Assembly (NCBI GenBank): GCA_023664365.1
Contig: JAMPFR010000007.1
Span: 1 to 64,000, forward strand
Direction of reading: 5' to 3'
Length of the DNA: 64,000 nucleotides
Source of the DNA: Acetatifactor muris
GTDB lineage: Bacteria; Bacillota; Clostridia; Lachnospirales; Lachnospiraceae
Shown: in pieces, positions 26,507 through 35,675 of the stretch
How the letters are laid out: the number at the start of each line of letters is the position of its first letter
Numbering within the stretch: the stretch's first letter is position 1
Notes under the pieces: generated by a model
Seen by the model: only the letters and a program-made list of their open reading frames with translations
Database searches by the model: none
Told to the model about the DNA's origin: nothing
Program-made: the position numbers and the translations under genes

Positions 26507-28035
26507 TGCTTTAATTTCTTTATTATCCCCAGCCCCTTTCTCATCAGCAGCCGGAACTCCTCCGTCCTGTGATACAGCAGCAGGTACACCAGATTCGGAA
26601 GCAGCAGGCAGCATGCCATCTTCCCTGCCAACACCACAGGCAGCGGCCCCGTGATCCGCCTGCACAGAAGATCCGTACAGAACCACACCCCAAAGGTCAC
26701 TGCCCCGTACAGAATATAGCGGGCAAAAAATTTCAGGGAAGAACAGTTCAGTTTATGCTTATACAAAATATAAGGCCCCACCCACAGAGAGGTTGTCACC
26801 GTGCTGATGGTCGTTCCCAGGAAAACCCCTGCCGTCCCCCAATACCTGCCCAGCAGGATGGAAACTGCCAGGTTTATGGCCGCTTCCAGAATTGAGACAT
26901 ATCTGTCATACCGGAACAGTCCCATGGAATCCCGGAATACCGTGGTGGCCCGGCAGGTGCCCATCAGATAAAAATTCAGGCATAGAATAAGCGTAATATC
27001 CTTCGAAAAGACAAACTGCCCGCCGAAGCTGAACTCCACAAAGGAGTCCAGCAGTTCATACAGACAGATTGCCGCAAATCCGAACGCCCACTGTCCCGCA
27101 AAAAAGGTGGCCTCAAAGACTCTTTTTATCCGCTCCCCCCTCTCCTCCACTCCCAGGTTGCCCACACTGGCGGAAATAGCCAGAAACATCCGATCCAGTA
27201 TCTGCTTCACAGAACCTATCACCAGATAATAATTGGAGTAGCAGCTTACGCTGGTAATCCCCACTATGGAGGACAGCAGCAGATTGTCCGTATTATTTAC
27301 CGCCACCCTCCCTATTTTATGCATCAGCATGGCCCGGACATTTCGGAATATATCATCCTTCTCCTGCTTTGAAAGGCTCTCCGTTTCCCTGTCCTTCAGA
27401 TAGGGATACATTTTGTCCGCCTTTTTGGAAATACAGAAATTATTCAGGATGGTGCAAAGAATAAAAATCAGCACATACAGGATAAAATTTTTCGTCAGCA
27501 AAAGCACCAGTATCTGAAGCAGATTCTGCACAATCAGAAACACGGTCTGATATAAAACCCCGATGTAATTCAGCTGATGTGCGTCCAGCAATGCCGCCTT
27601 GTATACCAGCAGATAAGAAATAACCGAGTTCAGCAGGTACATCAGATAGATAAAAATCAGATGATCCACCCTGTCCTGATCCCGAACCAGAATATCCATA
27701 AAGGGTATCACCAACAGCCCGCCAGCCAGCACGATACCCGCCACAATTCTGTAGAATTTGCGGTACAGCCGCATATAGGCCTTCTGCTTTTCCACATCGT
27801 CTTCCGCCACCGGCCTGTACAGGGCATAGGTGACGGCGCTCCCTATTCCCAGCTCCGATAAAGCCAGCACATTCAAAATATTGGTGAACAGCCCGTTGAT
27901 TCCCACATAGGCCTCTTCCAACGTATGTGTGAACACCACTCTGGTTAAATATCCCACCACTATGGCTGTGATATTTGCCGCCACCGCTACGCCGGTATTG
28001 CGCGCGGAGTATTCCGTCCTGCTTTTCTTTGCCAC
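26485..28035 (-). CDS. Polysaccharide flippase (Wzx/MATE-like)
   Basis: The 516-residue protein has about 12-14 hydrophobic spans. Its first segment (TGVAVAANITAIVVGYLTR) and internal features (YVGINGLFTNILNVLALSELGIGSAVTYALYRPV) are characteristic of Gram-positive Wzx-type oligosaccharide flippases. It would flip lipid-linked repeat units to the outer face of the membrane. The Pel-type PelG, another MATE-like transporter, is encoded 10 kb away, so the region may make two polymers. It lies 21 bp downstream of the GT4 gene. Confidence 0.87.
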   Translation of the reverse strand: MAKKSRTEYSARNTGVAVAANITAIVVGYLTRVVFTHTLEEAYVGINGLFTNILNVLALSELGIGSAVTYALYRPVAEDDVEKQKAYMRLYRKFYRIVAGIVLAGGLLVIPFMDILVRDQDRVDHLIFIYLMYLLNSVISYLLVYKAALLDAHQLNYIGVLYQTVFLIVQNLLQILVLLLTKNFILYVLIFILCTILNNFCISKKADKMYPYLKDRETESLSKQEKDDIFRNVRAMLMHKIGRVAVNNTDNLLLSSIVGITSVSCYSNYYLVIGSVKQILDRMFLAISASVGNLGVEERGERIKRVFEATFFAGQWAFGFAAICLYELLDSFVEFSFGGQFVFSKDITLILCLNFYLMGTCRATTVFRDSMGLFRYDRYVSILEAAINLAVSILLGRYWGTAGVFLGTTISTVTTSLWVGPYILYKHKLNCSSLKFFARYILYGAVTFGVWFCTDLLCRRITGPLPVVLAGKMACCLLLPNLVYLLLYHRTEEFRLLMRKGLGIIKKLKHQHLSGH

Positions 28036-28056
28036 AATGCTTCCTCCAAATTCCCC

Positions 28057-29160
28057 TTAGGACTGCGCCTCCCCGGATCCCAAAAGCCGTTCCAGAATGT
28101 TGTTCCAGCTCTTCAGCACATTTTCCGTCTGAAACCGTTCCAGCTTACAGTGGGTATTTTCCGAAAACCTCTGCCGCAGGCTTTCATTTTCCATCAGCAG
28201 CTCCAGCTTATCTGCCATGGCGACGCAGTCATAGGGCTTTACCAGGTACCCGTTGACTCCGTCCTCCATAATCTCTGCCGGGCCCGTAGCAACGTCAAAG
28301 CTGACGGCAGGCAGCTTGTAAAGCATTGCTTCCAGCAGACACATGGGCAGTCCCTCCCGCCGGGACGTGAGTACAAAGATCTTTGCCCTCCTTAAATACG
28401 AAGCCACATCACTGACTCTTCCCGTCAGAATCAGCTGTTCCTGCAGATTATTTTCCTGAATCAACCGTTCCAGATACGCCCGCTCGCTGCCCTCTCCCAC
28501 AATCAGCCACTTCCAGTCCGGATGCTTTTTGAGAATTTTTACCGCAACCTGCCCCAGATAATCCAGGCCCTTTACAGGCACCAGATTTCCTACCGTTATC
28601 AGCCGGTTCTCCCTTTCCGCCCCGTCCTCTTCAACGGCCTCCGGTATGGGATTGCCAACCACGGAAATATGCTCTCTTCTGCCCAGCTGCTCCCCGTAGC
28701 TGACCCTGTCCCGATCCGTCAGCGTTACCACATAGTCCGTCCGCTTTACGGAATATTTCAGAATAAAGCGCCTGTACAGGGACGTCAGCTCATACTCGCA
28801 GTTAAAATGCTCCCAGGAAACCACCTTCGTCTTCAGGCCCCTGGACGCCGGCAAAGAGAGCACGTCCAGTACAATATCAATATCCACAATCACATCAATA
28901 TCCCGCTCCTGCAAAAAATGCCGCAGCTTCGGAATCACTTTAAGGTACCCGGGACCCGGGTTCAGCCATTTGTCTCCCAGGGCAAAATGCTCCACCCCAT
29001 CATGCAGCGGAAAAAACAGCTTCTCCGACTGCTCCGTGAGGCTTAAGACCAGAATCCGGTATCCGCCCCGGGCCGCCAGTCCTCCCGCCACCGTGACCGC
29101 AGCCCGCTCCGTTCCGCCGCCCCGGGTAATATCTCCTGAAAAAAAGCATACTGTCTTCAA
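28057..29160 (-). CDS. Glycosyltransferase family 4
   Basis: The GT-B enzyme of 367 residues starts MKTVCFFSGDITRGGGTERAA and has the GT4 donor site: ITVGNLVPVKGLDYL near 190, WLIVGEGSERAYLE, and TSRREGLPMCLLEAMLYKLP (E-x7-E type motif). It probably builds the EPS repeat unit. The start lies 15 bp from the DUF4832 stop, so it is in the same operon. Confidence 0.9.
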   Translation of the reverse strand: MKTVCFFSGDITRGGGTERAAVTVAGGLAARGGYRILVLSLTEQSEKLFFPLHDGVEHFALGDKWLNPGPGYLKVIPKLRHFLQERDIDVIVDIDIVLDVLSLPASRGLKTKVVSWEHFNCEYELTSLYRRFILKYSVKRTDYVVTLTDRDRVSYGEQLGRREHISVVGNPIPEAVEEDGAERENRLITVGNLVPVKGLDYLGQVAVKILKKHPDWKWLIVGEGSERAYLERLIQENNLQEQLILTGRVSDVASYLRRAKIFVLTSRREGLPMCLLEAMLYKLPAVSFDVATGPAEIMEDGVNGYLVKPYDCVAMADKLELLMENESLRQRFSENTHCKLERFQTENVLKSWNNILERLLGSGEAQS

Positions 29161-29174
29161 GTTTCCTCACTCCT

Positions 29175-30854
29175 TCACGGGGTCTCGTCATTACCGCCGA
29201 AAAATTCCTGCCGCAGCTGCTCCCGCAGCTCCTCCGTCCCTCCCAGCGTCAACGTGCCCACCCGATAGCCGAGATTACCAGGCTCCTGCTCATTGCCAAG
29301 CAGTATTCTGTTCCCCGACAGGACATCGGTAACGGAGAAATAAACCTCCAGTTCTCCCTGGGGCAGCCCCCCCAGAGGCAGCTCCCAATACAGCGTCATC
29401 TGCTCCTGAGACCCCGTGCCGCCTGCAAGCCCTCTTATATCCTGCCCTGCATCCAGATTGTAGGCATACTCCCGTCCCTGCGCCCTGTCATACAGCACCA
29501 GCTTCACCTGCGCTTCCCGGTAGACAGGGGCAAAGCCTACATTTTGCAGCGTGATTCCCGCGGTCAGCCTGTCTGTCTTCCAGTCATAGTCCAGGGCCGC
29601 CTCCCGCAGTACCAGGCGATACCCCAGATGACGTTCCACATAGGTCAGCCCGTCCATACCGTCAAAGCAGCCCTCTTCCCGGACAACTGTCTGCCGCCAC
29701 TTTTCCAGCACCTTGCCGTCATAGTCCCGGTTCAGGTAGGTGATATGCATGGCCCGCATATCCTCCAATGCGTTTTCCAGGTCATTGTACTCATTATCGA
29801 TAATCACCTCGCCCCCGTTGGGCGCCGTTCTGCACAAAGCCTCCTGAAAGGAAAGCTCCTCACGGCGGCTCCACTGGGAAAAGGGCTTTTCCGCCGCCTG
29901 GTCTGCGGTACTGTAGGTTCCGCAGTCGGTAGCGCTCCCCAGCATACCGTCATTGAACAGCCCCAGCCTTGCCAGGGGATCTTCCTCCTCCGCTCCGGCC
30001 CGATCCGGATCTGTCGTCCCCGTGATAATGCGCCACTGTGCAGGCGTGCGCACTGCCATATAGGTAGTTTCCCCCACAGAGACAGATAATTTCCCCGCAA
30101 GAGCCTGTATTTCCTCCGTACTCAGATATTTGGAATTGTTCATCTCGCCGTAATTTCCCACAAACAGTCCCTGCACCAGAAAAATCCGATCCTCGTACTT
30201 TTTCAGCAGATCCGACACCTGCTCCATATGTCTTAAAATCACATCCAGGCTGTCCGGCTCCGACTGCAGATTTTTCCCGTCCCAGTCATACAGGAAACGC
30301 AGAATCAGCTGCTTATCCACTCCTGCCAGCGCTTCCAGAAGCTTATCCAGGTTTTCCAGTCCTTCCGCCGAAATTTCTCCCTTTCTGAAATTTCTGAGAT
30401 TCACCTCAATCAGGGTAAGCCCGCCCTGATCCTCCGCAAACCGCCCGGCAATATTCGCCTTATACTCGGCGGCAGAGTCTGTTATATAAAAACCGTGCAT
30501 ATGATAAAAGCCCCGGTTTGGGTTGTTCAGCTCTTTTTCGGACTCCGTAAAGGTAAAGCTTTCCGTTGTGCCGCTTCCGTGCCCTCTGGCCTCCAGATAC
30601 TGATCCAACAGCCTTATGGCTCCCCGGGACAATGCGGAATGCCGCCCGGCCAGGTCAATATGCTCTCCGGTCAGCTCCTCCAGTTCTCCCGACAGTTCCC
30701 CGTATTCTGCGGAAAGCTCCGAAAGCCTCCGGGAAGCCTCCTCCGCCTGGCCTGTACGCTGGTACAGCGTCCAAGCTGCTCCTCCCAAGAGTCCTCCCAA
30801 AAGCAGCAGCAGACAGACAATTAACAATCTCCCTAAAACACGCTTCATTCTCAC
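29175..30854 (-). CDS. DUF4874/DUF4832 protein, membrane anchored (copy 1)
   Basis: The 559-residue protein has an N-terminal membrane helix (RLLIVCLLLLLGGLLGGAAW), a short coiled coil (residues 40-75) and then the DUF4874-DUF4832 pair: LNNPNRGFYHMHGFY, QLILRFLYDWDGKN, FLVQGLFVGNYGEMNNSKYL. A beta-rich C-terminal domain follows. The first domain looks like a TIM-barrel glycoside hydrolase, so an outward-facing EPS-modifying or degrading role is plausible but unproven. A second copy lies on the other side of the 840-residue membrane protein. ATGA overlap with that gene indicates coupling. Confidence 0.78.
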   Translation of the reverse strand: MRMKRVLGRLLIVCLLLLLGGLLGGAAWTLYQRTGQAEEASRRLSELSAEYGELSGELEELTGEHIDLAGRHSALSRGAIRLLDQYLEARGHGSGTTESFTFTESEKELNNPNRGFYHMHGFYITDSAAEYKANIAGRFAEDQGGLTLIEVNLRNFRKGEISAEGLENLDKLLEALAGVDKQLILRFLYDWDGKNLQSEPDSLDVILRHMEQVSDLLKKYEDRIFLVQGLFVGNYGEMNNSKYLSTEEIQALAGKLSVSVGETTYMAVRTPAQWRIITGTTDPDRAGAEEEDPLARLGLFNDGMLGSATDCGTYSTADQAAEKPFSQWSRREELSFQEALCRTAPNGGEVIIDNEYNDLENALEDMRAMHITYLNRDYDGKVLEKWRQTVVREEGCFDGMDGLTYVERHLGYRLVLREAALDYDWKTDRLTAGITLQNVGFAPVYREAQVKLVLYDRAQGREYAYNLDAGQDIRGLAGGTGSQEQMTLYWELPLGGLPQGELEVYFSVTDVLSGNRILLGNEQEPGNLGYRVGTLTLGGTEELREQLRQEFFGGNDETP

Positions 30855-33373
30855 TCCTCCTCCCCGTGCAGGATACCAAGCTGGTACAGCCTTTGCGGGT
30901 TCTGCCTGATATAATAGCAGACAAAGCTTTCATCCTCATAGTATGTCTGCAGCTCCCCCGGATACAGGGCGGCAAATTTCTGACACCATCTGTAGGCCAG
31001 GGTTTCCACCATCGCACGCACCTCCAGCACGGAATAGGTGCTTGAATCCAGCTGGAACACATACTTCGTTCCGGTTAACTCTTCCTCCCCCAACAGATCG
31101 GAGGAAATGAAATCAGGGCTCCGGCTGGCGGAAAGCACATTAAAATAATCCGTATATTTTTCCCAGGCAAGCCATTCCGGGCCTGACGCCAGATGATACT
31201 GGGCATACTTGAAGGGCTTTTTTTCCACAAAGATAAAAAGATGCTCCGAAGGCAGGGTATATTCCTCTTCCTGCGCATTATTTACAAAGGCGGACAATTC
31301 CTCGTGCCAGCCGTACTGAATCTGCTGGTACAGCTCGTCTGTGGGAGATACGATGGTAAAGCTGTAGAGCGGCATTGTTTCCGTAATGGAATGAGTGGTC
31401 AGCACCGCGCTGTTCAGCCGGGTCAGATACCCCATAAGGTATCCGTGAAAATTTCCCGTCACCAGAGCCAGCACATAAATGCCCATTACCACCCAGGCGG
31501 AACCCACCTTGAGAAGTCCTTCCCACATAAACAGATGCAAAAAAGTGAACACCACATCCAGAGATACCCCGGCCACGGCATACATCAGCAGCTCTTCCAG
31601 GGCACATATCCGGTAGGTTTCAATCAGTTCAGGCAGCCCCAGGGCAGGCGCGCAGAACAGCACCATGAAAATAAAGGATGCCAGCGCCAGGGAAAAGTAC
31701 CCGTCGAAGTATTCCGGCCTGGGCTTCCGCTTTTTTCTGCGGAGTATCAGCTTCAGAATGCCCGCCGGAATCCTGTAGCAGATCCATATAAACAGCGCCA
31801 GAAGGGTAACGTCCAGAGCAAGACCTAACCTTTCCTCCCGAAACAGCACCCTATATCCTCTCTGATATAAAATCTGCCACTTTGCCAGGGCAAAATCCCT
31901 CAGGCGGCGATACAGTCTTTCCAGCCGCACCGTCAACGGTTCCGGCTCCGGCTCCGGCGAAACCGCTGCCCCGGGAACCGAATCCCCCGGCGTTTCCTGA
32001 TTTCCTGCCAGCCCCGGGTTTTCCGCTGTCCCCGAAGCGCCTGAGGGCTGTCCCGCACCTCCCTGCGCAGTTCCCTCCTGGAGACTTCCGGAACCGCCCG
32101 ATTGTGCAGTTCCTCCCTGGACGCTTCCGGAACCGCCCGATTGTGCAGTTCCCCCCTGCTGTGTGGTGTTCCCCTGCTGCGAACCCTTTGACCCCTGAAT
32201 GACGCTCACAGCCCAGTTGATGGAGCCCTGGAAGTGCATACCTGTGGCAAGGGCCGCCGCCATAGGCAGCACCGCTGCCATGACGCCTGCCGCCACCGAC
32301 ACAGCCAGGGGCACAAACCGTTTCCCCGACAAAATCTTTTTCAAATGTACCGGCACAACAGCCACACACAGCAAAAAGGCCATAATCGTTGGATAAAAAT
32401 GAATGGCAAGAGATTCCGCAAGAGAAAGAGCCAGGATCAGCAGATTCTCATCCCAGTAGCCCTTCGTCAGCTTTCCCCGAAACGCCGCTTTTTTAGCGGA
32501 GCCCAGATACCGCACCAGAAAAGCGGCGCACAGGAAGACAGTGTGAAACCCGAATTCCTGCGGCAGCGTCCACTGGAGCCTGGACATACTGACTACCGAG
32601 CTTGCAGTAGCCGTGTCCATAGTCAGAAAAGCCGCCAGCACAAACATGGGCGTATATTTCCAATGAAACATCTCCTTTAAAAACAGGTAAACCGACAAAA
32701 GAAATACTGCCACATGTATGGGCTGCAGAAACAGCATACAGCTGTACACGCGGACGCCGAACAGCGCATACAGCCCATAGACAAAGCAGTGCATTCCCTC
32801 CGGATAAACACCGGAGGAAAATACCTTTCCCTGGGTCATATTGTATATCCAGGCATGATGCAGATACATATCGCCGGAACCATAGGAATAATTTTGAAAA
32901 ATCCCCCAGGAAAAATAAATCATCCCGTAGATAATAATGACAGAAAGCAGGCCGTACTCCCACCAATGCCCGCGAAGACGCCCCCCAAGCACATGGAAAA
33001 ACCCCCGAAGCCTTCTCCCTATGCCGCAAAGCACATTATGGCAGAACATCTTCATCCCGTATGTTCCGTTCAGAAGATGCTGAACATTGCGTCCTTCCTT
33101 CCTTCCCCAGCCAAGCCACTTTATTATCTCCACCAGCAGCGGAATGTAAAACAGCCCCCGAACCACCCATATATTCAGCAAATGGCACAAGCCCAGCACA
33201 ATCACCACCGTATTGACCAGCACAGGCTGAAAGGTGACGCAGAACCCGAACCAGAATGTCGTGGAGCGCCCCCTGAAGTATTTGCGCAGCACAAAGGAAG
33301 GCCAGATAAACATCAGAAAGACATATCCCGCCAGCACCTTTGCATATTCTGCTGCCCAATACCATGTAACCAA
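30851..33373 (-). CDS. Large multispanning membrane protein, possible GT-C or polymerase
   Basis: The 840-residue protein has about 12 membrane spans, a long extracytoplasmic linker (residues about 394-480) rich in Gly, Ser and Gln, and a C-terminal soluble domain. The hydrophobic core with YMIYFSWGIFQNYSYGSGDMYLHHAWIY resembles DUF6541/GT-C type sugar transferases or Wzy-type polymerases. The start is a TTG at 33371-33373 with GGAGAG ten bases upstream; no in-frame ATG is nearby. It sits between two DUF4832 proteins with 4-bp and 7-bp spacing, which suggests a three-protein complex. Confidence 0.6.
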   Translation of the reverse strand: MVTWYWAAEYAKVLAGYVFLMFIWPSFVLRKYFRGRSTTFWFGFCVTFQPVLVNTVVIVLGLCHLLNIWVVRGLFYIPLLVEIIKWLGWGRKEGRNVQHLLNGTYGMKMFCHNVLCGIGRRLRGFFHVLGGRLRGHWWEYGLLSVIIIYGMIYFSWGIFQNYSYGSGDMYLHHAWIYNMTQGKVFSSGVYPEGMHCFVYGLYALFGVRVYSCMLFLQPIHVAVFLLSVYLFLKEMFHWKYTPMFVLAAFLTMDTATASSVVSMSRLQWTLPQEFGFHTVFLCAAFLVRYLGSAKKAAFRGKLTKGYWDENLLILALSLAESLAIHFYPTIMAFLLCVAVVPVHLKKILSGKRFVPLAVSVAAGVMAAVLPMAAALATGMHFQGSINWAVSVIQGSKGSQQGNTTQQGGTAQSGGSGSVQGGTAQSGGSGSLQEGTAQGGAGQPSGASGTAENPGLAGNQETPGDSVPGAAVSPEPEPEPLTVRLERLYRRLRDFALAKWQILYQRGYRVLFREERLGLALDVTLLALFIWICYRIPAGILKLILRRKKRKPRPEYFDGYFSLALASFIFMVLFCAPALGLPELIETYRICALEELLMYAVAGVSLDVVFTFLHLFMWEGLLKVGSAWVVMGIYVLALVTGNFHGYLMGYLTRLNSAVLTTHSITETMPLYSFTIVSPTDELYQQIQYGWHEELSAFVNNAQEEEYTLPSEHLFIFVEKKPFKYAQYHLASGPEWLAWEKYTDYFNVLSASRSPDFISSDLLGEEELTGTKYVFQLDSSTYSVLEVRAMVETLAYRWCQKFAALYPGELQTYYEDESFVCYYIRQNPQRLYQLGILHGEEE
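32063..32158. repeat. 39-bp in-frame tandem repeat within the membrane-protein gene
   Basis: Units start at about 32085 (cttccggaaccgcccgattg) and 32124, with a diverged partial unit before. Period 39 bp encodes 13-residue GGSGS-QGGTAQS-type units in the flexible linker. Such repeats expand and contract by slippage, so linker length may vary between strains. Confidence 0.75.
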
Positions 33374-33379
33374 TCTTTA

Positions 33380-34777
33380 TTATCTCTCCAGTTCCCCGAT
33401 TTTAGTCCTTCCGTCCTTATCGCAGCCGTTTGCGAAACGAATCACCGCTCCGTCCGCCTTCCTGTTTGCCCGAAGCCACAACTGCCGGGGCTTCAGCAGA
33501 ACATTGCAGGATAAGCATCTGACCTCTCCGCTGTTCCAGACGGTATCCGGATTCTTTCCCTCCGGCGTCAGGCACAGCAGCCTCGAACTCTGCTTTTGAG
33601 GCCCCGCCTGCCCGGACGACAGCTCCCCGGACGGCTGCTCCTCGGATAAAGCTTCCCCTCCGGCGTTTCCCGCGTCCCCGCTCTCCAGCCGGAATTCCGT
33701 CTCCTGATAAAGAGAGGCAAATCCCGTATTCTCCACGGTAATCTCCAACTTTCCGCTGTCTCCTCCCCGGCCGGCCTGAAACCGGACGTCCCGGATCACC
33801 AGCCGGTATCCCAGATGGGCGCCGATATAGTCATACAGGCTCTTCCCGTTCCACGCCTCCGCCCCGGAATATTTCCACTGTCTCCAGATATCCAGTATGC
33901 CTGCGTCATACACTTTGTTCAGATAGGTAATATGCATCCTGCGTAAGAGATCCTCCACCAGCTTCGGCGTCAGCTGCGCCTGAAAGGCTTCCCCGTAAAC
34001 CGCCTCTCCTCCGTTTGGCACACTGCGGCACAACTCCTCTTCAAAACACAGCTCCTCTTCCCGCTTCCAGGCTTCTCCCCATCCGTTTTCGCGGCTCAGT
34101 GTCCCGAAGGTGCCCAGATGATCCGCAGAGGCAAACATGGCGTCGTCAAACAGGCCCATATCCCCCGGCCCGTATTTCCCGTTTTTCTGTTCCCCGTGAA
34201 GCTGCCGCCAGTATGCGGGCCGCCGCACGGCCCCATAGGTGCCCGCCGGTCTGTACTCCTGCAGAATGCTCCAGAGTTCTTTTCTCTTTTTTTCATCCTG
34301 AAAGCGGGTGGTGTGCATTTCTCCCCAGTTTCCCGTCAGCAGGCCCTGATAAATGAAAATGCTCTCCCCGTACTCCTGCAGCAGCTCTCCCACCTGGCGC
34401 ATATGCTCCTTCACCTGATCCCAGAAATAAGGCTCCCGCTCCACAGCCTTTCCCTGATGGTCGTACGCCACCCGCAGGATCATATCATATTGATTATCTC
34501 GGAAAAAGGACAGAATACGCCTTATCCGGTCAAGGGCCTCCGGATCCAGCCTTCTGTCCCTGAAGCCTCCTATGTCCACAAAAACCAGTGCCAGGGACGC
34601 TTTCCTGTCCAGGCACCACTCCAGTTCTCCGAAATCCGGCTCTTCATCCGCCTGAAAGGTATGAATCTGATACCAACCCCGGCACGGGTTACATACGTCC
34701 TCCGGCCGCTCTGCAAGGTCAGCCGCATTCAGTTTCCAGCCCGATTCCGGTTTTCTTAATTTTTCCAAAAACTTCAT
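33380..34777 (-). CDS. DUF4874/DUF4832 protein, no anchor (copy 2)
   Basis: This 465-residue paralogue of the 29175 gene shares CNPCRGWYQIHTFQ, MILRVAYDHQGKA, FIYQGLLTGNWGEMHTTRF and GGEAVYGE, but it lacks a signal peptide or membrane helix. It therefore appears cytoplasmic or is exported by another route. The C-terminal beta domain carries an inserted low-complexity stretch (GGEALSEEQPSGELSSGQ). GGGAGG precedes the ATG. Two compartments for one fold within one operon is unusual. Confidence 0.75.
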   Translation of the reverse strand: MKFLEKLRKPESGWKLNAADLAERPEDVCNPCRGWYQIHTFQADEEPDFGELEWCLDRKASLALVFVDIGGFRDRRLDPEALDRIRRILSFFRDNQYDMILRVAYDHQGKAVEREPYFWDQVKEHMRQVGELLQEYGESIFIYQGLLTGNWGEMHTTRFQDEKKRKELWSILQEYRPAGTYGAVRRPAYWRQLHGEQKNGKYGPGDMGLFDDAMFASADHLGTFGTLSRENGWGEAWKREEELCFEEELCRSVPNGGEAVYGEAFQAQLTPKLVEDLLRRMHITYLNKVYDAGILDIWRQWKYSGAEAWNGKSLYDYIGAHLGYRLVIRDVRFQAGRGGDSGKLEITVENTGFASLYQETEFRLESGDAGNAGGEALSEEQPSGELSSGQAGPQKQSSRLLCLTPEGKNPDTVWNSGEVRCLSCNVLLKPRQLWLRANRKADGAVIRFANGCDKDGRTKIGELER

Positions 34778-34880
34778 TTCGGCCTCCCGTTATCTCTCCG
34801 GATTTTCCGTTATCCCCCGAATTTCCCGTCATGCCCACACTCTCGAAAACGCCGCAGACATATCCGCTTCGGAACAATCC

Positions 34881-35666
34881 TTACACCTGCTTGAACAGCC
34901 TGATACGCATCCACACCGCAATAATGGAATACATCATGCGGAACATATAGATCAGCGGTTTAATAATCCCATGATGCATACTGACTCCCTCATGCCGGGC
35001 AAACATCAGCGCCGGCATCTCCTCCACCTGATAGCCCAGCAGCAGCATCTGCATAATCATATTTGCGTCCGGATACTGATCGTCAAAATGCCGGAATTCC
35101 GCATAATAGGAAAAAGCCCGTCTGCTCAGGCCCTGGAGCCCTGTGGTGGGATCCTTTATCCTCCTGCCGGTTCCAAGCCGGATCAGCAGCCGGAAAAAGC
35201 TGTAGGCAATCCTCTTTACAAGGGATATGGGATACGTCTCACTGCCCTCCACAAAGCGGGAACCCAGCACAATATCCGGCTGTTTTCCCTCTGCATCCTC
35301 CGCAAGCAGCCTGTCGTATATCTTTTTTATGTTGCTGACCGCATGCTGTCCGTCCGCGTCCATCTGAATCACATACTCATAGCCCCTGGACACGGCATAT
35401 TTATACCCCACCTGCAGCCCGCTGCCGTAGCCCAGATTATAAACATGGGTCACCACCGGGTAATTCTTCTGTTTTACAATTTCCGCCGTCCTGTCCCCGG
35501 AAGCGTCGTTCATAACCAGAATATCCGCCCAGGCCGGAATCCCTGCGGCTTCCAGCGTCTCCAGCGTATCTCCTATATTTTTTTCCTCATTGTATGCCGG
35601 AATGATAATCAGCAGCTTCTTCTGTGTCTTGTCCCCCATTTTCTCCCCCATCTCTTCACGGTGCAA
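34881..35666 (-). CDS. Glycosyltransferase family 2, polyprenyl-phosphate type
   Basis: The enzyme has the DPM1-like core KLLIIIPAYNEEKNIGDTLE, VMNDASGDRT and VIQMDADGQH (DxD) near 105, then an amphipathic C-terminus. It probably loads a sugar on polyprenyl phosphate for GT-C enzymes. The start is uncertain: a TTG at 35666, ATG at 35651 and ATG at 35639 are in frame, and the last is preceded by GGGGGAG at very short spacing. The DUF2304 gene two genes upstream is a common partner of this subfamily. Confidence 0.85.
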   Translation of the reverse strand: MHREEMGEKMGDKTQKKLLIIIPAYNEEKNIGDTLETLEAAGIPAWADILVMNDASGDRTAEIVKQKNYPVVTHVYNLGYGSGLQVGYKYAVSRGYEYVIQMDADGQHAVSNIKKIYDRLLAEDAEGKQPDIVLGSRFVEGSETYPISLVKRIAYSFFRLLIRLGTGRRIKDPTTGLQGLSRRAFSYYAEFRHFDDQYPDANMIMQMLLLGYQVEEMPALMFARHEGVSMHHGIIKPLIYMFRMMYSIIAVWMRIRLFKQV

Positions 35667-35675
35667 AGTGCAGAG

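Noticed and set aside
31882-32202. Plus-strand Pro-rich frames opposite the 840-residue membrane-protein gene
   Set aside because: They are the antisense reading of the Gly/Ser/Gln repeat and have no start signals.
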